From positions 1 to 5,478 of the forward strand of contig JAQGKG010000259.1 in NCBI GenBank assembly GCA_028290245.1: a stretch of 5,478 nt of DNA. The letters are read 5' to 3'. Below the pieces are notes generated by a model. It saw nothing but the letters and a program-made list of their open reading frames with translations, searched no databases and was not told where the DNA came from. This document shows positions 5,320-5,478 of the stretch, piece by piece (positions within the stretch are counted from its first letter, which is position 1; each line of letters begins with the position of its first letter). Origin of the DNA: Devosia sp. GTDB lineage: Bacteria > Pseudomonadota > Alphaproteobacteria > Rhizobiales > Devosiaceae. A program made the translations under genes and the position numbers.

Positions 5320-5430
5320 ACCCCACCCAGCCTCCCCCTGATAGGGGGAGGAGCTCATCCAGTTCGTCGCAATATCTGAGCAAACACCGGACGAATTCCT
5401 CCCTCTTTTCAGGGGGAGGTTAGGTGGGGG
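5320..5430. repeat. Palindromic intergenic repeat element of about 110 bases with 22-bp terminal inverted repeats
   Basis: The ends 5320-5341 and 5409-5430 are inverted repeats matching at 19 of 22 positions. Each end also folds on itself. CCTCCCCCT (5331-5339) pairs perfectly with AGGGGGAGG (5343-5351) around 3 bases. CCTCCCTCT (5398-5406) pairs with AGGGGGAGG (5411-5419) with one G-T, around 4 bases. Inside, TTCGTC (5363-5368) and GACGAA (5390-5395) make a third inverted repeat. The element could switch between one long stem and separate small hairpins. The design fits a REP/MITE-type non-autonomous repeat. From memory, similar C/G-rich palindromes are scattered in rhizobial genomes and often produce false small ORFs. 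Open frames crossing it on the minus strand (5101-5433, 5192-5383) are therefore judged spurious. Confidence 0.75.
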
Positions 5431-5439
5431 CATCCTTGC

Positions 5440-5478
5440 TTACGCCTTGGCTTCTTCGAATAGCAGTTCGACATGTTC
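5440..5478 (-). CDS. C-terminal 12 residues of an unidentified minus-strand gene
   Basis: Read from the window edge on the minus strand, the frame gives EHVELLFEEAKA followed by TAA (complement of 5440-5442). The acidic, amphipathic ending and the terminator downstream make a real gene end likely. The fragment is too short to identify. Confidence 0.55.
   Translation of the reverse strand, partial: EHVELLFEEAKA

Noticed and set aside
5101..5433. Minus-strand 110-residue open frame in the last intergenic region
   Set aside because: It runs through the palindromic repeat and the terminator. Its peptide (PPPNLPLKRGRN, SPYQGEAGWG) is of the kind produced by translating common rhizobial intergenic repeats.

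Overview
The window is GC-rich and reads like the chromosome of an alphaproteobacterium, probably in the Hyphomicrobiales (rhizobial/Devosia-like). This rests on protein character, GC-ending codons and a C/G-rich palindromic intergenic repeat of a type familiar from such genomes. The genus is inference, not proof. No phage, transposase, CRISPR, tRNA or rRNA was seen.

Layout, left to right. (1) The end of a small DUF6500-like gene (2-211, +) converges on an NAD-dependent epimerase/dehydratase (222-1079, -). (2) A 134-base divergent spacer leads to a 51-codon gene (1214-1369, +). It encodes a signal-peptide-bearing peptide and is followed by a strong intrinsic terminator (1414-1461). (3) A complete Rhizobium etli ReAV-type L-asparaginase II follows (1465-2466, +). 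Its Shine-Dalgarno lies inside the 3' arm of that terminator. (4) A promoter-like site (2501-2530) precedes a HerA/DUF853 (YjgR-type) P-loop ATPase (2557-4047, +). The ATPase overlaps by ATGA a SLOG/LOG-like Rossmann protein (4044-4613, +) that has lost the usual LOG catalytic motif. (5) An atypical response-regulator receiver protein (4625-5170, -) converges on that operon. (6) The last 300 bases hold a minus-strand terminator (5261-5292), a ~110-base palindromic repeat element (5320-5430), and the final 12 codons of an unidentified minus-strand gene (5440-5478).

How the genes relate. The only clear operon is ATPase plus SLOG protein, and the remaining genes look like separate units. Asparaginase makes aspartate and ammonia from asparagine, a typical rhizobial nitrogen-assimilation activity. 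Nothing here proves a new multi-gene system. The items most worth checking are the terminator that masks the asparaginase ribosome-binding site, the unlisted exported micro-peptide, the catalytically degenerate SLOG protein coupled to a HerA-like ATPase, the receiver without its acidic pocket, and the repeat element lying between a gene and its terminator.
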